A model generated the notes under the pieces. That model was given only the letters and a program-made list of their open reading frames with translations, did no database searches and was not told the DNA's origin. From Glandiceps talaboti (lineage: Eukaryota; Hemichordata; Enteropneusta; Spengelidae), in assembly GCF_964340395.1 (NCBI RefSeq), contig NC_135563.1, forward strand, positions 12,101,151 through 12,165,150: a DNA stretch of 64,000 nt, read 5' to 3'. A program made the translations under genes and the position numbers. This document shows, piece after piece, positions 1 to 13,857 of the stretch (positions are counted from its first letter, which is position 1; each line of letters starts with the position of its first letter).

Positions 1-41
<41 letters not shown>

Positions 42-49
42 ATATCTAT

Positions 50-85
<36 letters not shown>
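1..85. repeat. (CTAT)n then (CA)n microsatellite
   Basis: A tetranucleotide CTAT tract runs from base 1 to about 50 and is followed directly by a CA dinucleotide tract to base 85. The array is cut by the window edge, so its full length is unknown. Confidence 0.97.
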
Positions 86-89
<4 letters not shown>

Positions 90-197
90 TCCTTCGGATG
101 TGTTTTGCTATAGGTCAATAACTTACTCATAATGTCGTACATCGTGAACAGTATTGCATCACCTATGGGTAGACGTATTTTGGTCGCTGCATACATA

Positions 198-565
198 ATT
201 CAAATCAATTTATTTTGGGGTCCGCACCCCAAAAAACGCGCCCTCAACGATTTCAACCTGTTTCAGAACTTCTTATGGATAATATCAAACACAGATTAGC
301 ATGTAGACTGTCTAAAATATTGGTATTTGGACAATTTTCACATTAGTGTTTGTCTGAAAAAGTATACTTCAGTTAACAATTAGCATAGTTTCAACATGGT
401 GAGAGATTCAAACCCGAGCTTTCGCTCAAGATTACACTAGTTACAGCTAATATTGAACAGAATGCACTATATTTTTATACTAATTGACCATTTTTAGTGT
501 GGAGATATCTTTGGTAAATTGACAAGAAAAAATGTTCCAATTGCAGCTAGTGTAGGTTTAAAATC
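198..565. repeat. Dispersed repeat family R1, copy A
   Basis: This copy begins with an AATCAATTTATTTTGGGG-like head and a CpG-rich block. It continues through ACGATTTCAACCTGTT and ends near GCAGCTAGTGTAGGTTTAAA. The same ordered landmarks recur at 8880-9105 and, in shorter form, at 16795-16930 and 44355-44510. No protein-coding capacity is visible. The shared order of landmarks over more than 200 bases argues for a transposed element rather than chance; its class is unknown. Confidence 0.6.
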
Positions 566-2491
<1,926 letters not shown>

Positions 2492-4052
2492 TATGGATAT
2501 ACTTAAAATGCATATGAAGATACCTGTATGTGGATTGTTGTTTCCTGTGTATATATATTTGGACTTCGTTTGTGTTTTGTAAGTGTTCACCTAAATACAA
2601 CTCAAAGAAAATCTTGTCAAATATGTGAATAGATATATAGACTGGCTTTCGATTATAACAGATCGCGTTATTGAAAATCACGTATCGAGGCTGTGATTTA
2701 GAAAACAGACACCATTAGATAATTTCTTATCAAGTCAAAGTGTTTGAAAAATCTTTCGAAAGACGATGGTGCCTAAAAAATAACTCAAATATCAAATCAA
2801 TGCATAATTTACTAGTTTGGTGAAAGAATGTTCCAAAAGTGTTCCATTTCTCGTAAAAAGAGACAATAAAAGCGTACTGGTCAGTGTTGAAAAATTGCTT
2901 TGAGACCACAGAATTCCCTGATAGAACATTCTGACCCAGCTGAAATAGATACGAATGAAAGAATTGTTCAGCTGATTTCTTTATGATTAATTTGTTCCTT
3001 TACATTGACAATTATGTTAACAGTGCTACGCCCCCACATATATCTAGAGAATCTGTTACAGGCTAAATAGTCAGGAGTACGAACGTTTGGATTTACATCT
3101 GGTAATTACTGTTCAATAATTCAGACTTGCGATGAAGAGTAAAACACATATCAGACTGACAACCAGGCACGAAAACAGTCATTGAGTACTACACGTTAAT
3201 TTGAGAAAAGGGTTCACGGTAACTGCAGTGAACCACAGTGCCCCAACACCTAGCTGTAACTCAAATCTGGGGAATCCTTCCAGTAATGGCCAACAGCGTT
3301 GGCTTTGATTGTTTGTTTTTCAAATTTTCTTATCAGCTGTCAACTACGTCATTCATCAAAACCCAAACATAAATTCAAATTCAAGAGCCTTAGGGTGGGT
3401 CATATACTGAAATGACAATGAGGTCATGTTCCTATTTCTGTAGAGTCTATGTTAATGCAATGACGCCTGTTTTGACTGACGGTATATCTAAATTGTAGAT
3501 CTAATTATAGACGGTTCATGTTTTTTAGTTACTTCATTCTTAATTAACGCAAAAGTTCTAAAGAACACTACGCCCTAAAGATTTTTTCAATTTTAAAGTA
3601 AGTCATCTGAAGGGTGAATCGGGTCTAAAGTGTTATACGGTCACATTTGTACCAAAACTTTCAGATTGGTTATTAGAAATTTTGTTTATTGTAGGATTGT
3701 AGATAAAGACTCAAGAGTCACACACACAATTAATCGAGGTACACTGGCCTCAGGTGTTTTTATTCAAGCATTTATCAAAGGTGTTTTTTGACATTTGGAA
3801 ACAGATTTGTAGAGTAACACATTTTCAAATAATTTCTCAGTCAGTGGTTAGCAGCATTGAAATATTTCTAGGGACGAAAAGCCGATGTTTATTATGTGTT
3901 ATTTATGTATCCTTTCACTTATAATCTGTATACAGGTATAAAAGAAACTTTGTATTCGATGTATATAAAGTACGATTCAAATTAAATCATCGAAATAAGG
4001 ACACTCCGCTAGTTTAATTAGACCTTGCCGACCTTATGAGGTTTAGTTGATC
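2492..4052. other. Intergenic, no feature recognised
   Basis: AT-rich single-copy-looking DNA. I see no gene, RNA or repeat that I can support. Confidence 0.6.
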
Positions 4053-4054
4053 TT

Positions 4055-4141
4055 ATGTATGTATGTATGTATGTATGTATGTATGTATGTATGTATGTAT
4101 GTATGTATGTATGTATGTATGTATGTATGTATGTATGTATG

Positions 4142-4180
<39 letters not shown>

Positions 4181-4264
4181 ATGTATGTATGTATGTATGT
4201 ATGTATGTGTGTGTGTATGTGTGTATGTATGTATGTATGTATGTATGTATGTATGTATGTATGT
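4055..4264. repeat. (GTAT)n microsatellite with GT interruptions
   Basis: A GTAT tetranucleotide array of about 210 bases, interrupted by pure GT runs at about 4141-4164 and near 4207-4222. Cys-Met-Tyr-Val and His-Thr-Tyr-Ile frames across it are repeat artefacts. Confidence 0.97.
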
Positions 4265-6910
4265 ACTATACGTAAATGTGCATGCGTTTGTCTGTGTGTC
4301 CGTGCGGTTATGTATATGTGCATTTTATATGACAATGTTATTATTAAATTAACATCGGGAATAAGAGCTTATGCTAAATAAATGTGGTTAATTCTTCATC
4401 TTCTCAGTTGTATTGAATACATTTGAATTTATCCTTTACCTACCCACCCACGGCCGAATAAATTAACTAGCGAAAATGTCATGATTGATAACACATCTCT
4501 GAAATGAATTTGTCAATGAATTGTGATGACAGAGGCATGAGTAATGTGAAATGATAATGCGAATTTGTCATATCATTCACAGAGGGCGCTATAGTACTCA
4601 TTTTGAAAACTTGAAATAACACAACAATTACTGACATTTGACGTATTCAACTGTGCATGGGTATTCGGAAGATATCGAAATGTTTACATTGTATAAAAGA
4701 AATCCGCTAACGTTATAAAATTGTAACTAACTATCAGCATGTAACTTGTGAGGGTGGAGAAGTCAATGAATACTGAATCGACTGCTAAAAATTTTCATGA
4801 ATTTTGGTGTACTATTTGTCATTAGAAGTGAAGGTGCTAGTGCTATCTCCTAGTTAGTTATGCCTGCCATAGCAAACTTACTCTTTGTTGTTATTGTTAT
4901 TGTTGTTTTGTTTTTTGAGAGTGTTATGGGTATTGGGGATTTGATTGGTGCAGAATGATATTAAATTGTTTGTAATGTATTAAAATTAATTAAAGTACAT
5001 TGTACTTGTAAAATAAGAAAACGTCACTGCACCATGTTCTGAAACTACTTGGCTAAAAATAAAAACATTAAAAAAAGACGACATCGAAATATAGAAATTT
5101 CTGTTAAATATCATGTCAATCCATAAAATATCAGAGGGTATGACCTCTTGTTATGTATGACGCACGTACCACTTTTTGAATGACATCGAGTCATTTCTCG
5201 ATCTCGTAGTTAGGAGTTTCCCTGAAAAGTAGGGAATCCTAGATATTTTCACGCCCTTAAACAAGATTATTACAACCTAAGTGAAATCCTTTGTGGATGA
5301 AATTTCAATGAATATCATTTTCTTCGCTTCCAATCTCCAGTAGCATTACAGTTTGCAATAAAGATTATAAGTTTACAACACTAAAAGCCTGTATATAAAC
5401 ACAACGGGATAATGGGATTTAGACATGAAATATAATGAAACTTGTACATGTACAATACGGTCGCGTTACCCCAAATCTTCGGAGACTACTTCTAATCACA
5501 GAATCTCCGTATATGATCATGATGGCATTTCCCCTTTTCTTAATTGAATTTTCCTCTGTTTGTTTCCACTTTGAAAAAAAATGTTAAACTTAAATATCTT
5601 TATCAGTAAAGAATAAAACTTTGAGATTGACAGTGTGTAAATCTAGCTTCAATTAATAACTTTCTAGACGCCAGAGGCGATTAAAATATCTTAGCGTCAA
5701 AGTGTACATGGAAGTATTAGCGGAAGGACGACAAGCGAATTAATACAATCATCGTTTTCCCGTCGATGGCGCAATTACTGATGCACCTCATGTAATTTCC
5801 TCCCAACATGCTTTTATCTTCAATTTGTACTTTATTGGGCTCCATGTAATAATAACCATAGATGAGCGAAGATTTACATCCAATCTTCCGAGAAACAGTT
5901 ACATACAGTAAACTCCTAGCTTATGCATATCAATTCACTCTATTCTCATATAAAAATTGGCGGTCGTTTTTATGATCTAAACTGTCAAGATATTTAAGTG
6001 AAACCTACCCACTCTTAAACAGTTACCATGGCCGTCTAAACAATGTTAACGACGCACAATATTTTTTTTCATTCAATAAAGTTATAAATTCTTATACTTT
6101 GAAATCATACTTTGCATTCTTCATATCATGATACACGTCATCATATATACATTTTGTTTTATGAAGGCTGTGTAAACGAGAATACTTATGTGATGATCCC
6201 CGACAGTGGCAGTCTTACTCAATATCACAAGAGGTCGTCGACCCTTACCTTGGATTTTACAACCCAAATTGATTTCTTTGGCGATTATATTACCCCATCT
6301 AATATTTTACAGCTGTAAAATATATACAAAAAGATAGTTAACGATATAAAGCGATACGTTAATTTCCGTTGTCGAGCATCATTCCATTTGGGTTAATCTA
6401 GTGATCTGAGGTTAATATCAAGGTTTTTACAAAGAATACATGGTTTCATCAAGTTCGCATTGCCATCATGATGACATAATGATCTAGAACAAACACATGA
6501 TTTTTATTATTCGTGTAATTTCCCGCAATGTAAGTCACAAATTTAGTAGGCAATAGAATACACACATCAAGGATTTTCATGTAGGTATGTCTGTGTTTTC
6601 ACCCGAAAACCATGTCTCACGTAATTGTCAGTAGACTAGGAAACTTGGGATATTCTGACGATTCGGACAAATCAAGGATCTGGGTATAATGGATTGTAGT
6701 TGACAGTATAAAGGACAATTGCAACGATTTCACCGTAGTATGATTCTGTCTTGTCTTGGGTAAATCTACAACTGTTAAATATTATCGGAAGATTTGAAAG
6801 ATGTCATTAACATGATTACGCTATTTAATACATTGATTCATTACATATACACCAATGGCATAGCCATCCCGATAGATAAACATAGCGATATGCCCATGAT
6901 ATATATGTAT
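4265..6910. other. Intergenic, no gene recognised
   Basis: No coding exon, RNA gene or clear mobile element. A CAGAGGGCGCTATAG segment at about 4580-4595 resembles the core of CTCF-type sites (see findings). Confidence 0.55.
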
Positions 6911-6911
6911 A

Positions 6912-6997
<86 letters not shown>
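6911..6997. repeat. (AT)n microsatellite
   Basis: An uninterrupted AT dinucleotide run of about 87 bases. Tyr-Ile frames through it on both strands are artefacts. Confidence 0.97.
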
Positions 6998-6998
<1 letters not shown>

Positions 6999-7236
6999 CT
7001 CGGTGAGTATCAATCTGCTAAGACAGTGCTCTATACCGCAGTGGCAGAGCTTATATATATTGTGTGTGTGTAAGCATAGAAATAATCTAAGGAAGAAATA
7101 CATTAGTTCGTTTCATCGTTTTAACAGGTATCGTTTACTTGAAATGTTCGACTTAATCTCAGACGTAGACAAACAGCACGGGGGATCATTTAATGATATG
7201 TCTAACGACTTGACATCGAATTCCCGAGTATTAAAC

Positions 7237-7636
7237 AACAGGGCACTCAGGCTTACTTAGTTATGTTATGAAAACATACATACAAAATAAATAAAACAAA
7301 CAAATAAATGAATAATACTGACAATCATCAACAAGAGAGTAGTTACGAATCATTGTCAACAACGAAAATTGCTATATGTTTTCCAATTGTTCAATTGTAA
7401 CCATTTCGCATATAGGAAAACATAAAGTAATTCTTGTAGTTGATAATGATTTGTAATTACTCTTGTTGATGCTTGTCAGTATTTCTTTATTGCTTTACTT
7501 CTTAATTTATTGTTTGCTGCTTTATTTATCTATTTATTTATTTGTTTGTTTGTTTGTTTGTTTGTTTTTGTTTCTTTGTTTGTTTGTTCGTTCGTTTGTT
7601 TTCGTAAACATAAATAACTAAGCCTGAGTGCCCTGT
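7237..7636. mobile_element. 400-bp foldback / hAT-like MITE
   Basis: The left arm begins ACAGGGCACTCAGGCTTA and the right arm ends with its reverse complement TAAGCCTGAGTGCCCTGT (one base shifted). The complementarity continues inward through AATACTGACAA-CATCAACAAGAG and TATATG/CATATA blocks almost to the centre near 7410, with AAAC/TTTG runs in the arms. The 7-bp direct repeat ATTAAAC flanks both ends, matching an imperfect 8-bp target duplication. No transposase is encoded. ACAGGG-type ends and 8-bp duplications are typical of hAT non-autonomous elements, but the superfamily is an inference. Confidence 0.75.
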
Positions 7637-7644
7637 GATTAAAC

Positions 7645-8879
7645 ATAATAATTCCAGCGAGGGAAGCATCTGACGAAATGATACATTAAGTGTCAACACA
7701 GATCCATCAATCAGCAGTAGCCATCCTTCAAAAAGCCCGACCTAGGTGTCTCTAGTCATAAATATATCTTTATCTGTTGCGAGATACACATAATAACATG
7801 AGGTGATCACCCGTTACACGTCACGATATTCACGTAAAACGTCATCAAAAGGGAATGATATGTGCAAAAGGTATATGATAATGGGATGTGCAAAGAAGAT
7901 TTGCCTGGAGATCTATGTATCAAAACAACCATGTATCAGCTATACATAAGTTATTTATTATTTTGTCCTCGATAAGAAATCTCATACAATACTGTAATCG
8001 ATACCAAACGTGAAATTAACTTAAAATCTGAAGGAGGTTTGTTATGAAAATGATAATACGTCGTATACAGAGAATCAATAGCAAGGAAAATATCCATTAT
8101 TGTAAAGGTTGCAGCGACGTATTGTGACGTAATCAAAGTCATAATAATTATTCTGATTCCTAGATCTTAATCAGTAGTGGGAACGAATCCACTATCTCTG
8201 ATGTTTTTACCAGTGCATCTCTTCAAGTAGGGACTATAGTGCTGGCTTCAAAGATTGCCCCCGTATTCTCTCCTACAAATGCAATTACACACAGAGCGTG
8301 TAATCAACATGTTATTTTAATTAAGTTTTGTGGCGGTCCTGAATAGAAGAGAGAGTGGAGAAGAGCGGATAATCGATTTTCTTTTGTGAGCTCCGTGAAA
8401 TTGCGATTTTATGGCTGTTCTTTGATTATGAATATGCGGTCACGTATAACATCTCACAATGCTTTCATCATTAATGGAGTCCATACATAAAACACCAATA
8501 AGTCCGATGCTTTTACCGTAATTATAATCTCTACATTCGACACAGCAAAGATCTTAATGCATCCTTTCTAAACCTCAAAATAATTACTAATAAATCACGG
8601 CGTCGTTTTTATTTGTGATGTCTCTTATTTCGGCTACTGGCAATATCTTAATGTACAGCGACCCTTAGATGTTTTCCTAACTAGATTCGTTAAAAGATGT
8701 AATAAATTGTATTTCAGTTACTATTGAAACTGCACTTGCTACAAAAAAGTACTTGAACATTTTTTGATAATACTAGTATTTTGTAAGATAATATCTTACA
8801 CGTGATCGTATGCCCTGAACTATATCAAATCGCATGAGTAAAGGTATCTTTGTAGCCACACACTTACTCAGATACAATA
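7645..8879. other. Intergenic, no gene recognised
   Basis: Near 8169-8190 there is a T-arm-like segment (ATTCGTTC between short complementary stems, minus strand) that could be a SINE or tRNA relic, but no full cloverleaf can be drawn. Nothing else is recognised. Confidence 0.5.
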
Positions 8880-9105
8880 AATCAAATCAAATTGATTTTG
8901 GGGGGCGCACCCTAAAATCAACACCCCATCGCGGCCACGATTTCAACTTATTACTACACTACTTGTAGAGACTGAGTATTGAAATAGACCTCTAATTAAC
9001 ATGTGCAATATCTAATTTTGGTATTTTAAAAATTTTCTCTGAATGTATTGCTGGTTGTCTGATTGAAAAAATAATACTCCAATTACAGTTAGTGCAGCTT
9101 TAACG
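8880..9105. repeat. Dispersed repeat family R1, copy B
   Basis: This copy shows the R1 head (ATCAAATCAAATTGATTTTG), a CpG-rich block, then CACGATTTCAACTT, a CTAATTAACATGTGCAATAT block and the R1 tail TTACAGTTAGTGCAGCTTTA. It is in the same orientation as copy A at 198-565. Confidence 0.65.
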
Positions 9106-12005
9106 ATATAATTTCAATACCCTGAGCTCCATGATATGAGACAGACCCCCCCCTTTTATAGTGCCTATTGAATCAACTTAATATACCACAAAATGTATTT
9201 GAAAGAACAGCTGTATTTTTTTCAATGATTGTGTTCAATATCACTCTGTTGCAAAGATTCCTGAAGTACTAATAATCGAATTTTTAAGCATTTTTTAAAA
9301 ATCTGAATACTATATTTATCCAGTGTAGATTCGTGCCATATGAGTATAAACCCATCGATCCTATAACGTTGTTTTATGATAGAATCTTGTTTCGCTATGC
9401 TCTTGATATCAATGATGACTCCTGGTTGCACCCAAGTATTCGGCATCATAAGTTACTCTTAGCAAAGGGTCACGGTATTATTCGATCGAATGCAACCTTT
9501 GAATAGAGCCGTCATGGCTTTATGAGACGCCAAGATGTCCTGACAGATCCACGATTATTGAAAACCTGACTGAAACAGATGTCTGCGTTGTGCATATCTA
9601 CAACTATATAAAGATAATGTTATAATTTGAGGCTTCACCGTATATTTCCGCACACACAATAAGCGGCTTGATGTTGGTATTTTAGTGAAATGTCAAATAT
9701 GTTGTTTAACTGAGGCATACATTATAAGTATTACCAAAGAAGAATACGTGGATAATATGTTTTGTGAGTAGATAGTCGATGCATTTGTGTTGTCCAATAT
9801 CAAAATAAGTATGGCATAATATTTCTCCCTATACTTGCTCTATTACTTTTTACATAACAATGTCAACTATAGCATACAAATTAACATAATTATGCTTAAC
9901 AAGTCTCATGAAATAAACCTCACTATTATTTTGATTATTGTCACTAAACATGGTCAAGCTTTTCTTTTCCCATGTCTTGTAAATACTTTATTTTTCTCTC
10001 TGAGTAAATTGCACTTATTTTGTGTCATTGGGCTGAGTCCTTGAAATAAACGAACAGTATTCTCACTTGTGGAACAATCCTATCACTTTAGTGTATATTA
10101 GTGTTATTATTAATGTAAATTTATGTTGTTCTTTTTCCTCTCTATTAAGAGGTTTCTGATTTTTTTTGTTAGTAGTGTTAGTTAATTTGTATAAATGTAG
10201 TCACCACAGATTGATATGAAATTGATACTCTTGATATCGAGTGGCTAGCCTCGATTAGTTTTCTCAAAACTATTTTCTAGTCTCTCACCACAACTTTTTC
10301 TTTTTTGGATGTTAATGTTTACATGTTATTTGTATGTTTACCTCTTGTGTGAAATAGATTTCAATTTAATTCAATTCAACTATAATGTATAAACTCTCTA
10401 ATTATACAGATATTTATCAAAGAAATCTAACATTCAAAGTGTGTATTTCAAACCTGGTCCAGTTTCTTTTTTAGTACGTCGGTGATTTTGGGTAGTTCAC
10501 TAGTTAAAATTCGTCAATAAAAAGCTATTCTGAGATTGTCATTTCCCATACGATGCAACTTTCAATAGATCGACAATGTATGAGCAGTTTCACAATGTGC
10601 ATTATATGATAAATGAAATTAAAGAAACAAAGTGGAGTAATGTCAACCTTGCATAAACTGTCATGGAAATGATATGCAACTGAAAATCGATATCTGAAGT
10701 GATTTGAAATTACATGCACAAAGTATAATGGCTTCTTAAAGATACACACAGAGTGTTTCACTTACCTGTGAATCTACAAATGTTGGCAGTCAGTATGAAC
10801 AGTCTGATCTTTTCATGATTAGCGTTTGAATGTTGTGTAGATTGTTGCCATAGATATTGGATATTGTTGCCTCTAAATCCAGGAATTGTATGTGTTCAAA
10901 TTACCTGTCTGTATTTTCTTCAGAGCTCATTTCATGAATTGATTTGAGTGAGATACTTAATTTAATTTCATCGTGTTACACCACCGTCTGAAAGACCTGT
11001 AGATCCTTGATTAAATTCACCGCTAACCATATATAATCTTCTTAGCAAACAAACAATATATTCCACTTGTGAGCAGGAAAATGAAGAGGCGTACTTGATG
11101 TGAAGGATTTTACGACATAAAACCATCAATCTGACGTCATGAACTCCAATGCGAGTGCCAAGGTGATCAAATATAAATAACTTCCAAAGACATACAGCGA
11201 TTTAAAAATCGACTTCATAGAGGACATGTGATCCGAGTTCTTTCCTAAGAAAACAAAACAGAACTAATTAACGTGGATGCAGTGATTAATAACTACTCCA
11301 CTGAGTAATGTACATAGTTACTAGTAAGTTGATATATGAGATGAAATGGGCACCAATAAGTCTCCACAATAAGACTGGTTTGTGTACATACCATCCTTCT
11401 TGTCATCGACAGTCGATTGGTGTTGTTTTCATACGCTTTATGCACAGTGTCCGCATTTATCAGTTCATCATTGTAATGGTTTACTTTTGCTACTGTTTTA
11501 CATTTGCACGGGAAATGAATGCCTCGGAAAATACAGATGGTATCGATTTTTTGCTGTTTCTCTCAGTGCTGAAGATAAGGTGGAAATAATTGCACGTCAT
11601 ACTACACAAGAGTATAATCTTTCGACGATCGATATTGAGTGAAGAATAGATATAATAGAAAATTGTTTATCTTCTTTTAATACAACATTCGATGTGTTAT
11701 TGTCACGTAAAGAGGGCAAGGCGATCTTAAAAATTCAAACAGTTATCAAACTCGATATCAAGATATGTAGTTTGCAGTTTTGACTCAAGCTTACAAGCAA
11801 ATCGTAAATTTCGATGCAATGCATATAATCAACTTTCTCTTTGTGCAAACTATCTCCATGTCGTATTTCATACGAAATCGACAAAACATAGTATGTAATT
11901 TTGATATCCTGTTTTTCTTCTGTACCAGTATATCTTCTGATTTTATAGAAAGAATCTTTTTAAAGTAATTTAGAACGATGCAAATATGCACACAGTCTCT
12001 GACAA
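9106..12005. other. Intergenic, no gene recognised
   Basis: Short open frames (for example 9222-9449 minus, 11308-11589 plus) have no recognisable domain. The stretch around 10320-10380 ends in AATTC-like short repeats, as LINE 3' tails often do, but no reverse-transcriptase frame precedes it. Confidence 0.5.
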
Positions 12006-12222
12006 TGTATGTATGTATGTATGTATGTATGTATGTATGTATGTATGTACGTACGTACGTACGTACGTACGTACGTACGCACGCACGCATGTACGTATGT
12101 ATGTATGTATGTATGTATGTATGTATGTATGTATGTATGTGTGTATGTATGTATGTATGTATGTATGTATGTATGTATGTATGTATGTACGTACGTACGT
12201 ACGTACGTACGTATGTATGTAT
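12006..12222. repeat. (GTAT)n/(GTAC)n microsatellite
   Basis: A tetranucleotide array in which GTAT blocks alternate with two GTAC blocks (about 12047-12078, including a GCAC variant, and 12188-12211). The T-to-C variant has spread as blocks, which suggests internal slippage or conversion after single mutations. Confidence 0.96.
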
Positions 12223-13557
12223 GCACATGTCTTCAAAACTGGATGGGTATGTGTATAATGATATACCGTGGAGGTAAGACGGATTCCATGGATATACCAT
12301 GTTCCTATATACTCATCAATATATAGATGAGTATAAATAGAAATAAAGTATAATATTATTTCAATAGTAGGCTTATACAGGTCTGTATAGATAATAATAC
12401 ATACATGTATATAGATTGTTGTCCATGCATTTAAAATGATATTTCCATTAACCCATGCATGGTTTGTTTGTTTGCTTGTTTGTTTGGGCACTGTTCCTGG
12501 GCTCCCTGAGATGAAATTTGAAACACATATTTCGGCCTTTTTATTTAAGCTTTCCATGTCACTTTGATTATAGACACTAGACACCTCCCCTTTGCTTTAA
12601 CTTTTACTGACTTTGTTCTTTGTATCTACCCTTTGGATAGTTGCTCCACTTTAATAAGTACTCAGTTCTCTGAGGAGTAAATAGAATATCACATTATTAA
12701 ATATAGTGAAGCACACCCCTCTTTTATTTATCACATTTTAGTATATTTACGATACCATTGATTTTTCCTCTGATTCTGTGTTAAAAATGTAATTGTATAA
12801 CTATGCGAGCCATTGATTGTTCTGCACTTTTGTTTCTGTTTGTTTGTTTGTTTGTTTGTTTGTTTGTTTGTGATTTTTATTGTGTTGTACATGTCTTACT
12901 CTAGTGTACTTTTGTTTGCTTTCAGATTCGGATTCAGGAGGTAAGTTAAAGTTGTGGATACAGAAATATTGAAAGGTTCGTTTACAACAACAGATAGGAT
13001 AAAACAATATCAACAAGTCAAGCATATTTCTGTTTACCTCCATATCATTGTCATTTTCTGAGAAGAATTTCAGTTTATGTTTCAGTTTAGCACTCACATT
13101 GTCATTGGACCTTGTAAAAACAGTGCTTGGCTCCGGTTACCGACCCCACCTAGTTTTTTCACTGCCAACCCTAAACTTTTTTTTTATGTATTGACAAAAA
13201 AATAATAAAATCGCAAAAATTATGAAGTCTCGCGAGAAATAGTGGTATCAACTTAAAAAGACAGTATACAACTGTTCTTCCTATGTGTAATGGCTGTACA
13301 TTTGATGGGAAGAAACCAATGCCAGCAGATACCATATGGAAAACAACGGAAAACATAACTACTTGAACTAGACACTCATACATGAAAAGAAAAATTACAA
13401 AAAGAGGGGAAAAAAGGAAGAAAAGACTCCTTATTCTTAAATTTGAGCGTAATCGGAACCAGAACCACACATTTTTTTAGGCCATGTCACTAACGTTTTG
13501 TACTTGCCCAAGTTGCAGACGACAGATCTAAAAAAAAGTTGTATAAACTCACCTCGT
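12223..13557. other. Intergenic; (TTTG)n at 12837-12870
   Basis: A TTTG tetranucleotide run lies at 12837-12870 and a shorter one near 12465-12487. No coding exon is recognised. Confidence 0.55.
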
Positions 13558-13857
13558 TTTGAAATTATTCTTTCCATCGAGTTACAGTACTGCCTGTGAA
13601 ACAGTTCTAGTGTGTCCTACTTCGTCCTATGTGGTATATGTTAATATCATTCAAAAGTTTGAAATCTATCAGGGTTTTTTTCTCGTATTCATGACGGTAA
13701 AAAGGTCACGAGCGAGCGTCTGCTGCAGCTTTCCGTCTGGCGACAAACAGACAGTCCAGAATAAATGCCCGGATGTTGATTGTGATGCGTAACTCGACTA
13801 CGTGAGCGTTGAGTGTGTAAATGACAAACAAGCAAATGAGGTCAGGTCATTTCGAAT
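13558..13857 (+). promoter_or_regulatory. Probable GLRX3 promoter and 5' UTR
   Basis: The 300 bases before the GLRX3 start codon contain more CpG dinucleotides than the surrounding AT-rich DNA, especially from 13690, and show no TATA box that I would trust. The start site of transcription cannot be placed from sequence. Confidence 0.4.

Noticed and set aside
8165-8230. tRNA gene
   Set aside because: Only a T-arm-like hairpin is visible; acceptor stem, A-box and anticodon arm cannot be completed.
9222-9449. 75-codon minus frame
   Set aside because: No recognisable motif, no splice context, AT-rich codons throughout.
11791-12584. His-Thr-Tyr-Ile-rich frames of up to 204 codons
   Set aside because: Artefacts of the GTAT/GTAC microsatellite; the flanking residues show no domain.
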